From positions 136,132 through 200,131 of the forward strand of contig CAKUAS010000001.1 in assembly GCA_934636655.1 (NCBI GenBank): a stretch of DNA of 64,000 bases, read 5' to 3'. The notes below the pieces were generated by a model. It had not been told where the DNA came from, did not search any database, and saw nothing but the letters and a program-made list of their open reading frames with translations. Both the position numbers and the translations under genes were made by a program. The stretch is from an uncultured Oscillospiraceae bacterium (GTDB taxonomy: Bacteria; Bacillota; Clostridia; Oscillospirales; Oscillospiraceae). Shown here one piece after another: positions 1 to 9,134 of the stretch; positions within the stretch are counted from its first letter, which is position 1, and each line of letters begins with the position of its first letter.

Positions 1-2766
1 ACGCTTAACGCCGACAAGGCCCTTCGCAAGTCGATTTTCCTCGACCTTCGTGACCTTGATGCCACGCTCTTCAAGGTACTTTTTAACGTAGCCGTAAGCT
101 GTTTTTTCGGCAAGCGTGCCTATCGTTCCCGCGCGGAAAACATGATCCGAGCCGAAGAGCTCTTCTGTGTACTTATGCGCCTGCGCCTGATACTCGCCGG
201 AGAAATTGAGATCGATATCGGGCGTTTTCTCATTGCCAGGGAACCCGAGGAAGGTCTCAAATGGGATATCGAAACCGTCCTGACGCATGAGCGTTCCGCA
301 CTCGGGGCAGTTTTTCGGCGGCATGTCCGCTCCGCAGCCGTACGAGCCGTCGGTTATGAACTCCGAGTGCTTGCACTTCGGGCAGACATAGTGCGGCGGC
401 AGCGAGTTGACCTCGGTGATACCGGACATATACGCAACAATGGATGAGCCTACGGAACCTCGCGAACCGACAAGGTAGCCGTGCTCGAGCGAGTTCTGAA
501 CGAGCTTTTGGGCCGACATGTAAATAACGTCGTAGTTATGGTCAAGGATCGTCGTAAGCTCGGTATCGACGCGGGATTTTACGATCTCCGGCGGGTTTTC
601 GCCGTAGATCTCCGTCATCTTGCCGTAGACAAGATCTCGCAGGTCACGCGCGGAGTTTTCGATTTTCGGCGGATACAGGTCCTTCGGCAGAAGCTCGATA
701 TCATCGACCATATCAGCAATGGCGCGCGGATTTTTAATTACGACTTCTCGCGCTACCTCATCTCCGAGATAGTCAAATTCCCTGAGCATCTCGTCGGTCG
801 TGCGGAAAAATATCGGGCAGCCGCGGTCGGCATCGGAAAATTTCTTAGCCGCCTGGAGTATCTTGCGGTACTGCTCGTCCTCGGCATCGAGAAAATGCAC
901 GTCGCTTGCCGCGATAACGGGCTTATTAAGCTGACGGCCTATCTCGAGGATACGGCGGTTATAGTCCTGCAAAACGGTGATATCGCTGACGACGCCGTTA
1001 TCTACAAGGAAGCCGTTATTGCCCAGAGGCTGAATTTCAAGATAATCGTAGAATGACGCTATACGCCGAAGCTCGGAATCACTCGCGCCGTGCATGACAG
1101 CGCCATATAATTCGCCCATTCCGCAGGCAGAACCAATTAGAAGGCCCTCGCGGTGCTTTATAAGCAGGCTCTTGGGCATGGTCGGGGTCTTGTAGAAATA
1201 TTTAAGATATGACTGCGACACGAGCTCGTACAGGTTTTTAAGGCCGACCTTATTTTTAACGAGCAGTATCATGTGCCGCGATTTCGTGTGATCTGCGGGC
1301 TTTATGCGGGCGTAGACCTCCTGAATGTCGTTTACGGTCTTTGCCCCCTGCTGAGCGAGCATCGGAAGGAATCTTCCCATTATTCGCGCGACTACGAGCG
1401 CATCGTCCGAGGCGCGGTGGTGATTAAATTCCGGCAGGCTCAGGCGGTTTGATACTATATCGAGCTTATGGCGCTTTAAGTCGGGCAAAAGCGCGTGAGA
1501 CAGCGCAAGCGTATCAAGATACACAGGCTCAAACTCAATGCCGCTGCGGGCTGCCGCTGCGGACATGAAGCCCGTGTCAAAATCCGCGTTATGCGCAACG
1601 ATGGGTCTGTCGCCGACAAATTCAAGGAAGCTTTTCATGGCCTCGGCTTCACTCGGCGCACCCTTAACATCGCGGTCGGTTATACCGGTGAGCTGCGTTA
1701 TTTCGGTAGGTATATGCATGCCGGGATCAACAAATGTGTTGAACGTCTCTTTTATCTCGCCTCCGGCATATATAACTGCTCCGATCTCTGTCATACGGTC
1801 AGAGCCCGCGTTAAGGCCTGTCGTTTCGATATCGAAAGCGACCATCTCGTCATTCATATCCCTGTCGCTGCTGCCGTGGACGGCAAGACTTCCGTCCATA
1901 TCGTTCACGAAATAGCACTCGCAGCCGTAGATTATCTTAACGCCGTGCTTTTTACCGGCCTTCCACATGTCGGGAAATGCCTGCAGGACGCCGTGGTCCG
2001 TTACGGCGATAGCCGGATGCCCCCAGTACGCCGCGCGTTTTACGATGGCGGCGGGGTCAGTAAGCGCGTCCAGCGCCGAGAAGCGCGTATGCATATGCAG
2101 CTCGACGCGCTTTTCCTCGGCGTTATCGGGACGTATGTATTTCTTGCCGACAACGATGTCTTTCGGTTCAAGGACTATATCCTCATCATAGCGGCTGTAG
2201 GTCACAAAGCCGTTTATTATGAGGTGGTCGCCGATATTGATCTTATTTATGATCGACTGATCGTCCTCGGCTCGGAGAAATTTTATTACTCTTATCGAGC
2301 CGGTGAGGTCTGTTATGTCAAAGCTGAGCATTGCGCCATCGCGCTTTTTGAGCTTGCGGCTGGTGACCTCGAACACATCGCCTTCAACTGCTACGCGGCC
2401 CGAGTCCTGATTGAGCTCTCCCATCGGTGTCGGCGATTTCTTTACGCTGTGCCCCATGAGCACCTTGCCGCTGCCGCCGGATGGCGCTGACGGTGCTGCC
2501 GCCGCAGATACGCTTGCCGCTTTTTTTATCTCGGGACTGTCGGCAATTATATTAGCTTTGAGACCGTAGTCGGCGCGGAGCGAGGTGCAGATAGCGTCGA
2601 GCTCGGCAGGAGCGGGAGTTTTCGCAAAATGCGCGCGAATGCTCATCGTTCCGGCCTCGAGGCTTATCTCGACATCGGTCACATATGCTTTTTCAAGGCC
2701 GCCGCAGCTCGATACATGACTCGCGGCACCCGGGAATATCTCAAGAAATGAAGTATGTTCGCTCAA
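1..2766 (-). CDS. polC: DNA polymerase III alpha subunit, PolC type (3' part of gene outside window)
   Basis: Main replicative DNA polymerase of low-GC Gram-positives. The minus strand is open from a TTG at 2766 to the window edge: 922 residues of a family usually about 1430 long, so the C-terminal third is missing. In order one can read an N-terminal region, an OB-fold, a PHP domain start (VELHMHTRFSALD), an inserted DEDDh proofreading exonuclease (FDIETTGL), the rest of PHP, a Cys-rich zinc site (CPKCKHSEF...CPECGTLMR) and the polymerase catalytic motif PDIDLNFSGEYQ with its two aspartates. An AAAAGGA Shine-Dalgarno sits about 9 nt before the TTG, which starts 1 nt after the ispG stop. It is the last visible gene of the pyrH-frr-uppS-dxr-rseP-ispG operon, the usual order in Clostridia. 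Confidence 0.96.
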   Translation of the reverse strand, partial: MSEHTSFLEIFPGAASHVSSCGGLEKAYVTDVEISLEAGTMSIRAHFAKTPAPAELDAICTSLRADYGLKANIIADSPEIKKAASVSAAAAPSAPSGGSGKVLMGHSVKKSPTPMGELNQDSGRVAVEGDVFEVTSRKLKKRDGAMLSFDITDLTGSIRVIKFLRAEDDQSIINKINIGDHLIINGFVTYSRYDEDIVLEPKDIVVGKKYIRPDNAEEKRVELHMHTRFSALDALTDPAAIVKRAAYWGHPAIAVTDHGVLQAFPDMWKAGKKHGVKIIYGCECYFVNDMDGSLAVHGSSDRDMNDEMVAFDIETTGLNAGSDRMTEIGAVIYAGGEIKETFNTFVDPGMHIPTEITQLTGITDRDVKGAPSEAEAMKSFLEFVGDRPIVAHNADFDTGFMSAAAARSGIEFEPVYLDTLALSHALLPDLKRHKLDIVSNRLSLPEFNHHRASDDALVVARIMGRFLPMLAQQGAKTVNDIQEVYARIKPADHTKSRHMILLVKNKVGLKNLYELVSQSYLKYFYKTPTMPKSLLIKHREGLLIGSACGMGELYGAVMHGASDSELRRIASFYDYLEIQPLGNNGFLVDNGVVSDITVLQDYNRRILEIGRQLNKPVIAASDVHFLDAEDEQYRKILQAAKKFSDADRGCPIFFRTTDEMLREFDYLGDEVAREVVIKNPRAIADMVDDIELLPKDLYPPKIENSARDLRDLVYGKMTEIYGENPPEIVKSRVDTELTTILDHNYDVIYMSAQKLVQNSLEHGYLVGSRGSVGSSIVAYMSGITEVNSLPPHYVCPKCKHSEFITDGSYGCGADMPPKNCPECGTLMRQDGFDIPFETFLGFPGNEKTPDIDLNFSGEYQAQAHKYTEELFGSDHVFRAGTIGTLAEKTAYGYVKKYLEERGIKVTKVEENRLAKGLVGVKR

Positions 2767-2767
2767 T

Positions 2768-3820
2768 TTAACTGTCCTTTTCTATAAGGTCTATAAGTGC
2801 ATCGCACAGGCGGTCATACGGGTATGTGCCCAAGACCTCGCCGTGCTTGAACAGCAGGCCGCAATCCTTGCCTCCGGCTATGCCGTAATCAGCTTCTCTC
2901 GCCTCGCCCGGGCCGTTTACGACGCAGCCCATGACGGCCACGGTAATGTTCTTATCGATCCCGGAAATACGTTTTTCGACCTCGTTTGCAAGTGATATGA
3001 GGTCAATATTAGTCCTGCCGCATGTCGGACAGGATACCATGCGTATACCCTGCCGCAGTCCGGCTGCCTTGAGTATGGCTGTCGCAACCTTTACCTCCTC
3101 AACGGGGTCTGCCGTGAGCGATACGCGCACAGTATCGCCTATACCTTCACTCAGGAGCGTACCTATACCTACGGCAGACTGTATCGTACCGTTCCACGCA
3201 GTACCGGTCTCGGTAACACCGACGTGCAAAGGATACGGAAGTTCACTCGACGCAAGGCGGTACGCCGCTATCGTCAGAGGAACGGATGACGATTTCATGG
3301 ATATGCAGATATCGTCAAAGTCATATTTATTCAGAAGCCCGATGTGGCGCTTTGCGCTCTCGAGCATTGCTTCCGGGCATGGATGTCCGTACTTTTCAAG
3401 CAGTGTTTTTTCAAGGCTTCCGCCGTTTACGCCGATGCGGATCGGGATCCCTCGCTCACGGCAGGCTTCAGCTACCTTGCGGACATTATCCTCGCTGCCG
3501 ATATTGCCCGGGTTTATGCGGATCTTATCTATCCCGCGCTCTGCCACCGCCAGTGCAAGGCGGTAGTCAAAGTGGATATCCGCAACAAGCGGCATGTCCG
3601 TCTGCTTTTTTATCTCCGGTATGGCCTCGGCTGCCGCCATATCGGGTATGGCAAGGCGCACGATCTCGCATCCGGCGGCGCGCAGGCATTTTATCTGCTC
3701 GACCGTTGCCGTTACATCGTGCGTCTTTGTATTGCACATTGACTGGATAGATACAGGCGCAAGAGCGCCTATCTCCACCCCGCCGACAGTGATTTTTTTA
3801 GTTGTCTTTCTCTCGAACAT
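2768..3820 (-). CDS. ispG: 4-hydroxy-3-methylbut-2-en-1-yl diphosphate synthase (flavodoxin/ferredoxin)
   Basis: Penultimate step of the MEP isoprenoid pathway: reductive conversion of methylerythritol cyclodiphosphate to HMBPP by a [4Fe-4S] enzyme. The protein (about 350 aa, normal length) has the TIM-barrel start TVGGVEIG...SIQSMCNT and the C-terminal cluster motifs CPTCGRTN and MGCVVNGPGEA. I chose the ATG at 3820 because GGGGTGAG lies just upstream; a GTG at 3829, which overlaps the rseP stop by 4 nt, is the alternative. Lies between rseP and polC, and works with dxr three genes upstream in the same operon. Confidence 0.95.
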   Translation of the reverse strand: MFERKTTKKITVGGVEIGALAPVSIQSMCNTKTHDVTATVEQIKCLRAAGCEIVRLAIPDMAAAEAIPEIKKQTDMPLVADIHFDYRLALAVAERGIDKIRINPGNIGSEDNVRKVAEACRERGIPIRIGVNGGSLEKTLLEKYGHPCPEAMLESAKRHIGLLNKYDFDDICISMKSSSVPLTIAAYRLASSELPYPLHVGVTETGTAWNGTIQSAVGIGTLLSEGIGDTVRVSLTADPVEEVKVATAILKAAGLRQGIRMVSCPTCGRTNIDLISLANEVEKRISGIDKNITVAVMGCVVNGPGEAREADYGIAGGKDCGLLFKHGEVLGTYPYDRLCDALIDLIEKDS

Positions 3821-3825
3821 TTTGC

Positions 3826-4869
3826 TCACCCCGTTATGAGTCTCGCTATGTCGTTATACATTATAAATCCCATCAGGAGCAGTAGGAGCACCATACCGCC
3901 GGCATGGATATAGCCCTCGTACTTGGGATCGAGCTTTTTCTTCGTTATTGCTTCTATAATGACCGTTACTATCATTAAAAACACTCTGCCGCCGTCAAGC
4001 GCCGGTATAGGCAGCATATTCATGATCGCAAGGTTAATGGCGATAAATGCCGAGAAATACAGCATGCTGTACATTGCGTCGGCCGTGCTCGCGGCAGAGC
4101 TGCCCGCCTCGTTCATCATGTCGACTATACCGACAGGGCCTGCCATATCGTCAACGCCGACGGCACCGTGGATAAGATCGCCGAGGCCGAGCCAGACAAG
4201 GCGCGAAAACTCCTTGGCCGTGTTCCAGACATATTCGAGCTTTACACCGAACGTCGCTTTTTCAATACCCCAAACGAAGCCGTATTTAAGCCCCTGCTCG
4301 CTTTCGATGGTCGGGACGAGCTTCATATCGTTAAACTCGACTTTTTGTCCGCCGCGCAGCATAACGATATCGTAAACTCCGTCTCCGCGCTCAAGGAACA
4401 TGGAAACATCGCTTATGAGATAGATCCTGTGGCCGTCAATGCTGTAAAACTCGTCACCGGCCTGAAAAGTCTCGGGCGTGTTGTACTGACAGCCGTCGAG
4501 AAAATCCGTGATTATGGGGGCTCTGAACGCCTCAGCGCCGCCGTACATGATGACGATGAGCACAACACCGAGCAGAAAGTTCATAAACGAACCCGCACAC
4601 AGGATGAGAAAACGTTTCCAGAAGTTCTGATTAGGAAATGCACGAGGGTCATCCGACTCTTCATCCTCGCCCATGGCGCAAAAGCCGCCGATCGGCAGTA
4701 TGCGCAGCGAATACTGCGTCTCTCCTTTTTGCTTTTTGAATATTGCCGGTCCCATACCTATCGAGAATTCATCCACGCGCACGCCGCAGGCCTTTGCCGT
4801 TGCGAAATGTCCGAATTCGTGGATGGCGATAAGCACGCCGAACATTATTATTGCGATTACGATATACAT
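3826..4869 (-). CDS. rseP: RIP (site-2) metalloprotease, RseP/RasP family
   Basis: Intramembrane zinc protease that cuts membrane-spanning substrates such as anti-sigma factors and signal-peptide remnants. 347 aa. The first membrane segment carries the HEFGH metal motif (AIHEFGHFATAKACGV), a central PDZ-like region follows (about residues 110-210), and the last part has the second metal motif LPIPALDGGRVF and a final membrane helix. The start codon overlaps the dxr stop by one base (TAATG). The name is by family; B. subtilis calls the ortholog RasP/YluC. Its place between dxr and ispG is the standard Firmicute neighbourhood and does not itself imply an isoprenoid role. Confidence 0.94.
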   Translation of the reverse strand: MYIVIAIIMFGVLIAIHEFGHFATAKACGVRVDEFSIGMGPAIFKKQKGETQYSLRILPIGGFCAMGEDEESDDPRAFPNQNFWKRFLILCAGSFMNFLLGVVLIVIMYGGAEAFRAPIITDFLDGCQYNTPETFQAGDEFYSIDGHRIYLISDVSMFLERGDGVYDIVMLRGGQKVEFNDMKLVPTIESEQGLKYGFVWGIEKATFGVKLEYVWNTAKEFSRLVWLGLGDLIHGAVGVDDMAGPVGIVDMMNEAGSSAASTADAMYSMLYFSAFIAINLAIMNMLPIPALDGGRVFLMIVTVIIEAITKKKLDPKYEGYIHAGGMVLLLLLMGFIMYNDIARLITG

Positions 4870-6014
4870 TAGGAAAAATGCTCCCTGACAAATACTCTGG
4901 CCTGCTCATCGGCGGCCAGTACAGCCTCAAGGTCGGGCTTATTAACTATTTCTATGCTCTCTACCGCCTGCAAAGCACAGTCATATATCTGATTATAACC
5001 GAGGCGGTGGTTTAAAAACATTGCAACGGCAACCTCGTTTGCCGCGCTCATGATGCACGGAGCCGTTCCGCCTATGCGTGCACAGTCCATAGCGAGCTTC
5101 AGGCACGGAGTCTTCTCATAGTCGGGCGCTTCAAAGGTCATATCCTTCATTGCATAGAAATCAAGATGCGCAAACGGCGATGCCTTACGCTCGGGATATG
5201 TCATGGCAAGCTGGATAGGAAGCCCCATATCGGGAACTCCGAGCTGTGCTATGACCGTTCCGTCAACGAGCTCGACCATAGAGTGGACAATGCTCTGCGG
5301 ATGCACGACGACCTGGATATCGTCGGGAGTTACGCCGAAAAGGTGCATGGCCTCGATAAACTCAAGGCCCTTATTCATCATCGTCGCAGAATCCACGGAT
5401 ATCTTCGCGCCCATGCTCCAGTTCGGGTGCTTTACAGCCTGCTCGGGCGTTACATTCTCAAGCTCCGCGCGATTTTTGCCTCTGAAGGGGCCGCCGCTGC
5501 CCGTGAGCAAAATTTTTTTAAGCTCCCCGGGCTGTCTGCCCATCAGGCACTGAAAGATCGCCGAATGTTCCGAATCTACGGGAACGATCTCCGCTCCGGC
5601 GGCTTTTGCTGCCGGCATGACGATCTCGCCGGCGCAAACGAGCGTTTCCTTATTTGCAAGCGCTATGCGCTTTTTTTCGCTTATGGCGGCAAGCGTCGGG
5701 CGCAGTCCGACAGAGCCGGAAACCGCGGTGACAACGCAGTCAGCCTCTGAAAGCGTTGCCGCTTCTATAAGCCCCTGCATACCGCTGCCGACGCAAATAC
5801 CGGTATCGGCAAGGCGGGTTTTCAGGTCCTTTGCGGCATTTTCATCAAATATTGCGACAAATTTGGGCTTAAGTTCCCTCGCCTGCCGCTCCACAAGGTC
5901 TGTCTTTTTATTCGCCGTCAGCGCAACGACAGGAACACCCAGATACTTTGCGGCGGCAATGCTCTGACGGCCTATTGACCCCGTCGAGCCGAGGATGGAT
6001 ACAGCTTTTATCAT
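4869..6014 (-). CDS. dxr: 1-deoxy-D-xylulose-5-phosphate reductoisomerase
   Basis: First committed step of the MEP pathway: NADPH-dependent conversion of DXP to MEP. 381 aa, normal length. Visible are the N-terminal dinucleotide-binding motif SILGSTGSIG, the LANKETLV motif, the metal/substrate region VPVDSEHSA and the flexible-loop motif SVDSATMMNKGLE. GGAGGTG lies upstream of the ATG. Overlaps uppS by 4 nt (ATGA). In most Firmicutes cdsA sits between uppS and dxr; here the two overlap directly, so cdsA is not at this locus. Confidence 0.96.
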   Translation of the reverse strand: MIKAVSILGSTGSIGRQSIAAAKYLGVPVVALTANKKTDLVERQARELKPKFVAIFDENAAKDLKTRLADTGICVGSGMQGLIEAATLSEADCVVTAVSGSVGLRPTLAAISEKKRIALANKETLVCAGEIVMPAAKAAGAEIVPVDSEHSAIFQCLMGRQPGELKKILLTGSGGPFRGKNRAELENVTPEQAVKHPNWSMGAKISVDSATMMNKGLEFIEAMHLFGVTPDDIQVVVHPQSIVHSMVELVDGTVIAQLGVPDMGLPIQLAMTYPERKASPFAHLDFYAMKDMTFEAPDYEKTPCLKLAMDCARIGGTAPCIMSAANEVAVAMFLNHRLGYNQIYDCALQAVESIEIVNKPDLEAVLAADEQARVFVREHFS

Positions 6015-6754
6015 GGTTTTACACCTCCGAAGCGGCGGTCACGGCGGTTAAACGCCTCTATCGCCTTATCAAGCTCCTGCGGAGTAAAATCCGGCCAGAG
6101 CGTGTCGGTATAATAAAATTCGGAATACGCGCACTGCCACAAAAGAAAGTTTGACAGCCGGTACTCTCCGCCGGGGCGGATGAGAAGATCTGGATCAGGT
6201 ATGCCGGCAGAGTACATGTAGTTTGAAAACATGTCCTCAGTGAGTTCACCCTTTACCCTGCCCGCCGCGTAATCCTCGGCATAGGCCTGAGCTGCGCGCA
6301 CTATCTCCGCCCTGCCGCCGTAGTTTATGCAGATATTGGCCTGAAAGCCTTCGATAGTCTGCGATATCTCGTCGGTCTCTGTTATGAGCTCCTGAAGCTG
6401 CGGCGAAAGGCGCGAAACATCGCCGAACACCTTCATGCGGATGTTCTTCTTGCGCATATCGCGTATCGCCTCGTGCAGGTACTTGTCCAGCAGCTTCATT
6501 ATGCCGCCGACTTCCTCCTCCGGGCGTTTCCAGTTTTCCGTTGAAAAAGCGTACACCGTAAGATACTCGACTCCGATCTCCTTACAGTATGTCGCAATGT
6601 TTCTGAACGTTTCCGAGCCCGCAAGATGACCTGCGTTGCGCGGCATGAGCCGCTTTTTTGCCCAGCGGCCGTTGCCGTCGAGTATTATGGCAATATGGCG
6701 AGGGAGGCTTCTTGCCTGTTCCCCCGCCGCATTGATGGTCTTATTCTCGCTCAT
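6011..6754 (-). CDS. uppS: Undecaprenyl (isoprenyl) diphosphate synthase
   Basis: cis-Prenyltransferase that extends farnesyl-PP with IPP to C55-PP, the lipid carrier for cell-wall precursors. 247 aa. Motifs: HIAIILDGNGRWAKKR (catalytic Asp and P-loop equivalent), NAGHLAGSETF, AFSTENWKRP, and the C-terminal RPGGEYRLSNFLLWQ...FYYTDTLWPDF. Stops 4 nt inside dxr and begins 2 nt after frr. The DUF368 translocase and PAP2 phosphatase near 55-56.5 kb probably act on the same lipid pool. Confidence 0.96.
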   Translation of the reverse strand: MSENKTINAAGEQARSLPRHIAIILDGNGRWAKKRLMPRNAGHLAGSETFRNIATYCKEIGVEYLTVYAFSTENWKRPEEEVGGIMKLLDKYLHEAIRDMRKKNIRMKVFGDVSRLSPQLQELITETDEISQTIEGFQANICINYGGRAEIVRAAQAYAEDYAAGRVKGELTEDMFSNYMYSAGIPDPDLLIRPGGEYRLSNFLLWQCAYSEFYYTDTLWPDFTPQELDKAIEAFNRRDRRFGGVKP

Positions 6755-6756
6755 GA

Positions 6757-7308
6757 TCAGATCTCGAAAAGTTCCTTTTCCTTTGCCTCGGCGATCGACT
6801 CAACTTCCTTGATGTAATCGTCGGTCAGCTTCTGGATGTCTTTTTCAATATCCTTATAATCGTCCTCGGTGATCTCGGACGCTTTCTGCTGTTTTTTAAA
6901 CTTATCTATAGCGTCGCGGCGGATATTTCTGACCGCGACCTTGGATTCTTCACCGTATTTCTTTACCTGCTTTGCAAGCTCCTTACGTCGCTCCTCCGTA
7001 AGCTGCGGAAATACGAGTCTTATAACTCTGCCGTCATTCTGGGGATTGATGCCCAGGTCGGAGGCGAGTATAGCCTTTTCGATACCCTTGAGGACGGATC
7101 CGTCCCAAGGCTGGATCATCAGAGAGCGAGGATCGGGAACGGAAATGGATGCGACCTGCTGTATGGGGGTGGGCACGCCATAGTAATCGACAGTGATCTG
7201 GTCGAGGACCGCCGCGTTTGCTCTGCCGGCGCGCACGGATGCGAGCTGAGTTTTCAGCACTTCTGCGGTCTTTTGCATTTTGCTTTCGATTTCGGGATAT
7301 TTGGACAT
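6757..7308 (-). CDS. frr: Ribosome recycling factor
   Basis: Splits post-termination ribosomes together with EF-G. 183 aa, the usual length of about 185. N-terminal MSKYPEIESKMQKTAEVLKT and the conserved LASVRAGRANAAVLD are followed by the beta-domain VPTPIQQVASISVPDPRSL and the C-terminal helix ending KEVESIAEAKEKELFEI. AGGAGG lies 8 nt before the ATG. Sits in the conserved pyrH-frr-uppS order. Confidence 0.97.
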   Translation of the reverse strand: MSKYPEIESKMQKTAEVLKTQLASVRAGRANAAVLDQITVDYYGVPTPIQQVASISVPDPRSLMIQPWDGSVLKGIEKAILASDLGINPQNDGRVIRLVFPQLTEERRKELAKQVKKYGEESKVAVRNIRRDAIDKFKKQQKASEITEDDYKDIEKDIQKLTDDYIKEVESIAEAKEKELFEI

Positions 7309-7347
7309 GTTATTACCTCCTGAACATTTATATGCGTTATATTAATT

Positions 7348-8064
7348 TTACTTGCTGACTGTTGTTCCGAGCTTTTCGCCCTGAAGCACGCGGACGATGT
7401 TATCCGGCTGGGCAAGCGCAAAGACGATGACGGGAATATCGTTATCCATTGCAAGACTCGTTGCCGTGCTGTCCATAACCGCGAGATGCTGCGCAAGAAC
7501 ATCGTCGTAGCTTATGCTGTCATACTTAACGGCACTCGGATCGACCTTGGGGTCTGCCGAGTATACGCCGTCTATATTCTTTGCAAGCAGAATGGCATCC
7601 GCACCGATCTCTGCCGCGCGGAGCACCGCCGCCGTATCGGTCGAGAAAAACGGACTTCCCGTTCCGCAGCCGAACATTACGACCTTGCCGGATCTGAGAT
7701 ATTCGACGGCCTTATCGGTGCTGTACCTTTCGCCGACGCCCTGGATGTCGACAGCCGTGAGTACCTTTGCCTCGCCGCCGCGCTGACGCAAAACATCAGC
7801 AAAAGCAAGGCAGTTCATTGCCGTTGCGAGCATACCCATACGGTCAGCGGAGACGCGCTCGACGTGACCCGCACCGTCTTTAACACCGCGCCAGAAGTTG
7901 CCGCCGCCGACGACTATGCCGACTTCGGCACCCATCGCCGTGCACTTATTGATGGTATCACAGACTTTTGAAATGAACTCGAAGTCAAAGCCGGTCTTTT
8001 TATCTCCGGCAAGAGCCTCTCCGCTTATTTTGATAAGTATTCTCTTATAAACAGGGTCAGACAT
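7348..8064 (-). CDS. pyrH: UMP kinase (uridylate kinase)
   Basis: Phosphorylates UMP to UDP for pyrimidine nucleotide synthesis; amino-acid-kinase fold, usually hexameric and GTP-regulated. 238 aa. Motifs: RILIKISGEALAG (phosphate-binding lysine), VVGGGNFWRG, DRMGMLATAMN, GTGSPFFSTDTAA and ILLAKNIDGVYSADP. I use the ATG at 8064, which has AAAGGAGA 6-7 nt upstream; a TTG two codons earlier lies against that Shine-Dalgarno. tsf/rpsB, often upstream of pyrH, are absent; an EamA transporter precedes it with a gap of about 15 nt. Confidence 0.96.
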   Translation of the reverse strand: MSDPVYKRILIKISGEALAGDKKTGFDFEFISKVCDTINKCTAMGAEVGIVVGGGNFWRGVKDGAGHVERVSADRMGMLATAMNCLAFADVLRQRGGEAKVLTAVDIQGVGERYSTDKAVEYLRSGKVVMFGCGTGSPFFSTDTAAVLRAAEIGADAILLAKNIDGVYSADPKVDPSAVKYDSISYDDVLAQHLAVMDSTATSLAMDNDIPVIVFALAQPDNIVRVLQGEKLGTTVSK

Positions 8065-8079
8065 ACACAATCTCCTTTA

Positions 8080-8988
8080 TTAAATATCAAGTATACCCAG
8101 TATGACTATACCAGCAACCACGAGCAGTATCGAGGCATAGTGCTTGATCGAAAGCTTTTCCTTGAGGAAAATGCGGCTCCACACTACAGAGGCCACGCAG
8201 TAGGCCGATATCATGGGGGCTGCAAGCGCCGCGTGCGCCGTATCGGCAAGGGCGTAGATATAGGCAAACTGACCAGCAGTCTCGAAGATCGCGCCGGTGT
8301 ATTTGGGGACCTCGCGCTTGGGAATGAGCCTCTGCTTTTTAACGCCTAGGACATATACTGCACAGACGATACCGACGATGAGGAAGGTCAGCTCATAGGC
8401 AACATTTGCAGAATCCTCATTAAGCGTTTCAAGCACTCTGGTGTCGGCAAAGCTGCCCAAAGCGTCAATAAGGCAATAGATTATCGGAAGCGCTATCGCG
8501 ATCCAGCTTTTCGTGTAGTGATGATTGCTCGCATCCTGACGGGCGCGGCGCAGCTCCTCATCCTCATTGGCTTCGGTAAAGCCGAGGGAGATAATGCCAA
8601 GGCAGACAAGCCCGACCGCAGCAAGCGCCATGGGCGGAAGTCCGTTTATGCCCTGCGTTGCGAATATAAGAACGGCGACAAGCGCGCCGGATGAATTGCA
8701 TATGGGAGAGGATATCGAAAGCTCGATATACCGCAGTCCGACATAGCCGATAGTCATCGATATGATATACAGCATTGAAACGGGCAGGTATTTTAAAATG
8801 ACCTCGCCGTTTATCGTAACTCCGCCGACAAATATCTCATAGGTCGCGTGAATACCCATGATCAGACCGACCGCCATGACCATCTTCAGATGACTGTATT
8901 TATCGTCGGCATCCTGACAGCCGATCTTGGAAAACAGATCGGAACCACTCCAACACAAAAGCGCAATAAGCGCGAACCAGAACCACAT
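8080..8988 (-). CDS. EamA/DMT-superfamily transporter
   Basis: Inner-membrane metabolite transporter of the drug/metabolite (EamA) superfamily; substrate not predictable. 302 aa with about ten hydrophobic segments in two EamA-like halves, starting MWFWFALIALLCWSGSDLFSK and with a second half near LPIIYCLIDALGSFADTR. Ends with the typical helix AGIVILGILDI. AAGGA precedes the ATG by 7 nt. It is the first gene of the pyrH operon, so it may be co-transcribed with translation and isoprenoid genes; that looks like genomic convenience rather than function. Confidence 0.85.
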   Translation of the reverse strand: MWFWFALIALLCWSGSDLFSKIGCQDADDKYSHLKMVMAVGLIMGIHATYEIFVGGVTINGEVILKYLPVSMLYIISMTIGYVGLRYIELSISSPICNSSGALVAVLIFATQGINGLPPMALAAVGLVCLGIISLGFTEANEDEELRRARQDASNHHYTKSWIAIALPIIYCLIDALGSFADTRVLETLNEDSANVAYELTFLIVGIVCAVYVLGVKKQRLIPKREVPKYTGAIFETAGQFAYIYALADTAHAALAAPMISAYCVASVVWSRIFLKEKLSIKHYASILLVVAGIVILGILDI

Positions 8989-9059
8989 AGCTTATCCTTA
9001 TATCTAATAGTAGTACCGTGAATATCGCCGTAAGCAAGACTCCACGATCAAACTAATGC

Positions 9060-9088
9060 ATTTTACCATACTTCCGCTCATTTGACAA
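9060..9088 (-). promoter_or_regulatory. Predicted sigma-A promoter of the eamA-pyrH-...-polC operon
   Basis: On the minus strand TTGTCA (9088-9083) and TAAAAT (9065-9060) are separated by 17 bp, about 70 nt before the eamA start. The -35 overlaps a TTTGACAA sequence that also faces spoIIGA on the other strand. Confidence 0.55.
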
Positions 9089-9134
9089 TTAACAAATGAC
9101 AAATTATGCGCCGGAAGAAGATTATAATTCCGGT

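Noticed and set aside
142..2490. Several long plus-strand frames at the left end (up to 331 codons)
   Set aside because: They lie opposite polC, whose minus-strand frame is continuous and shows every PolC motif; the plus frames have no family signature.
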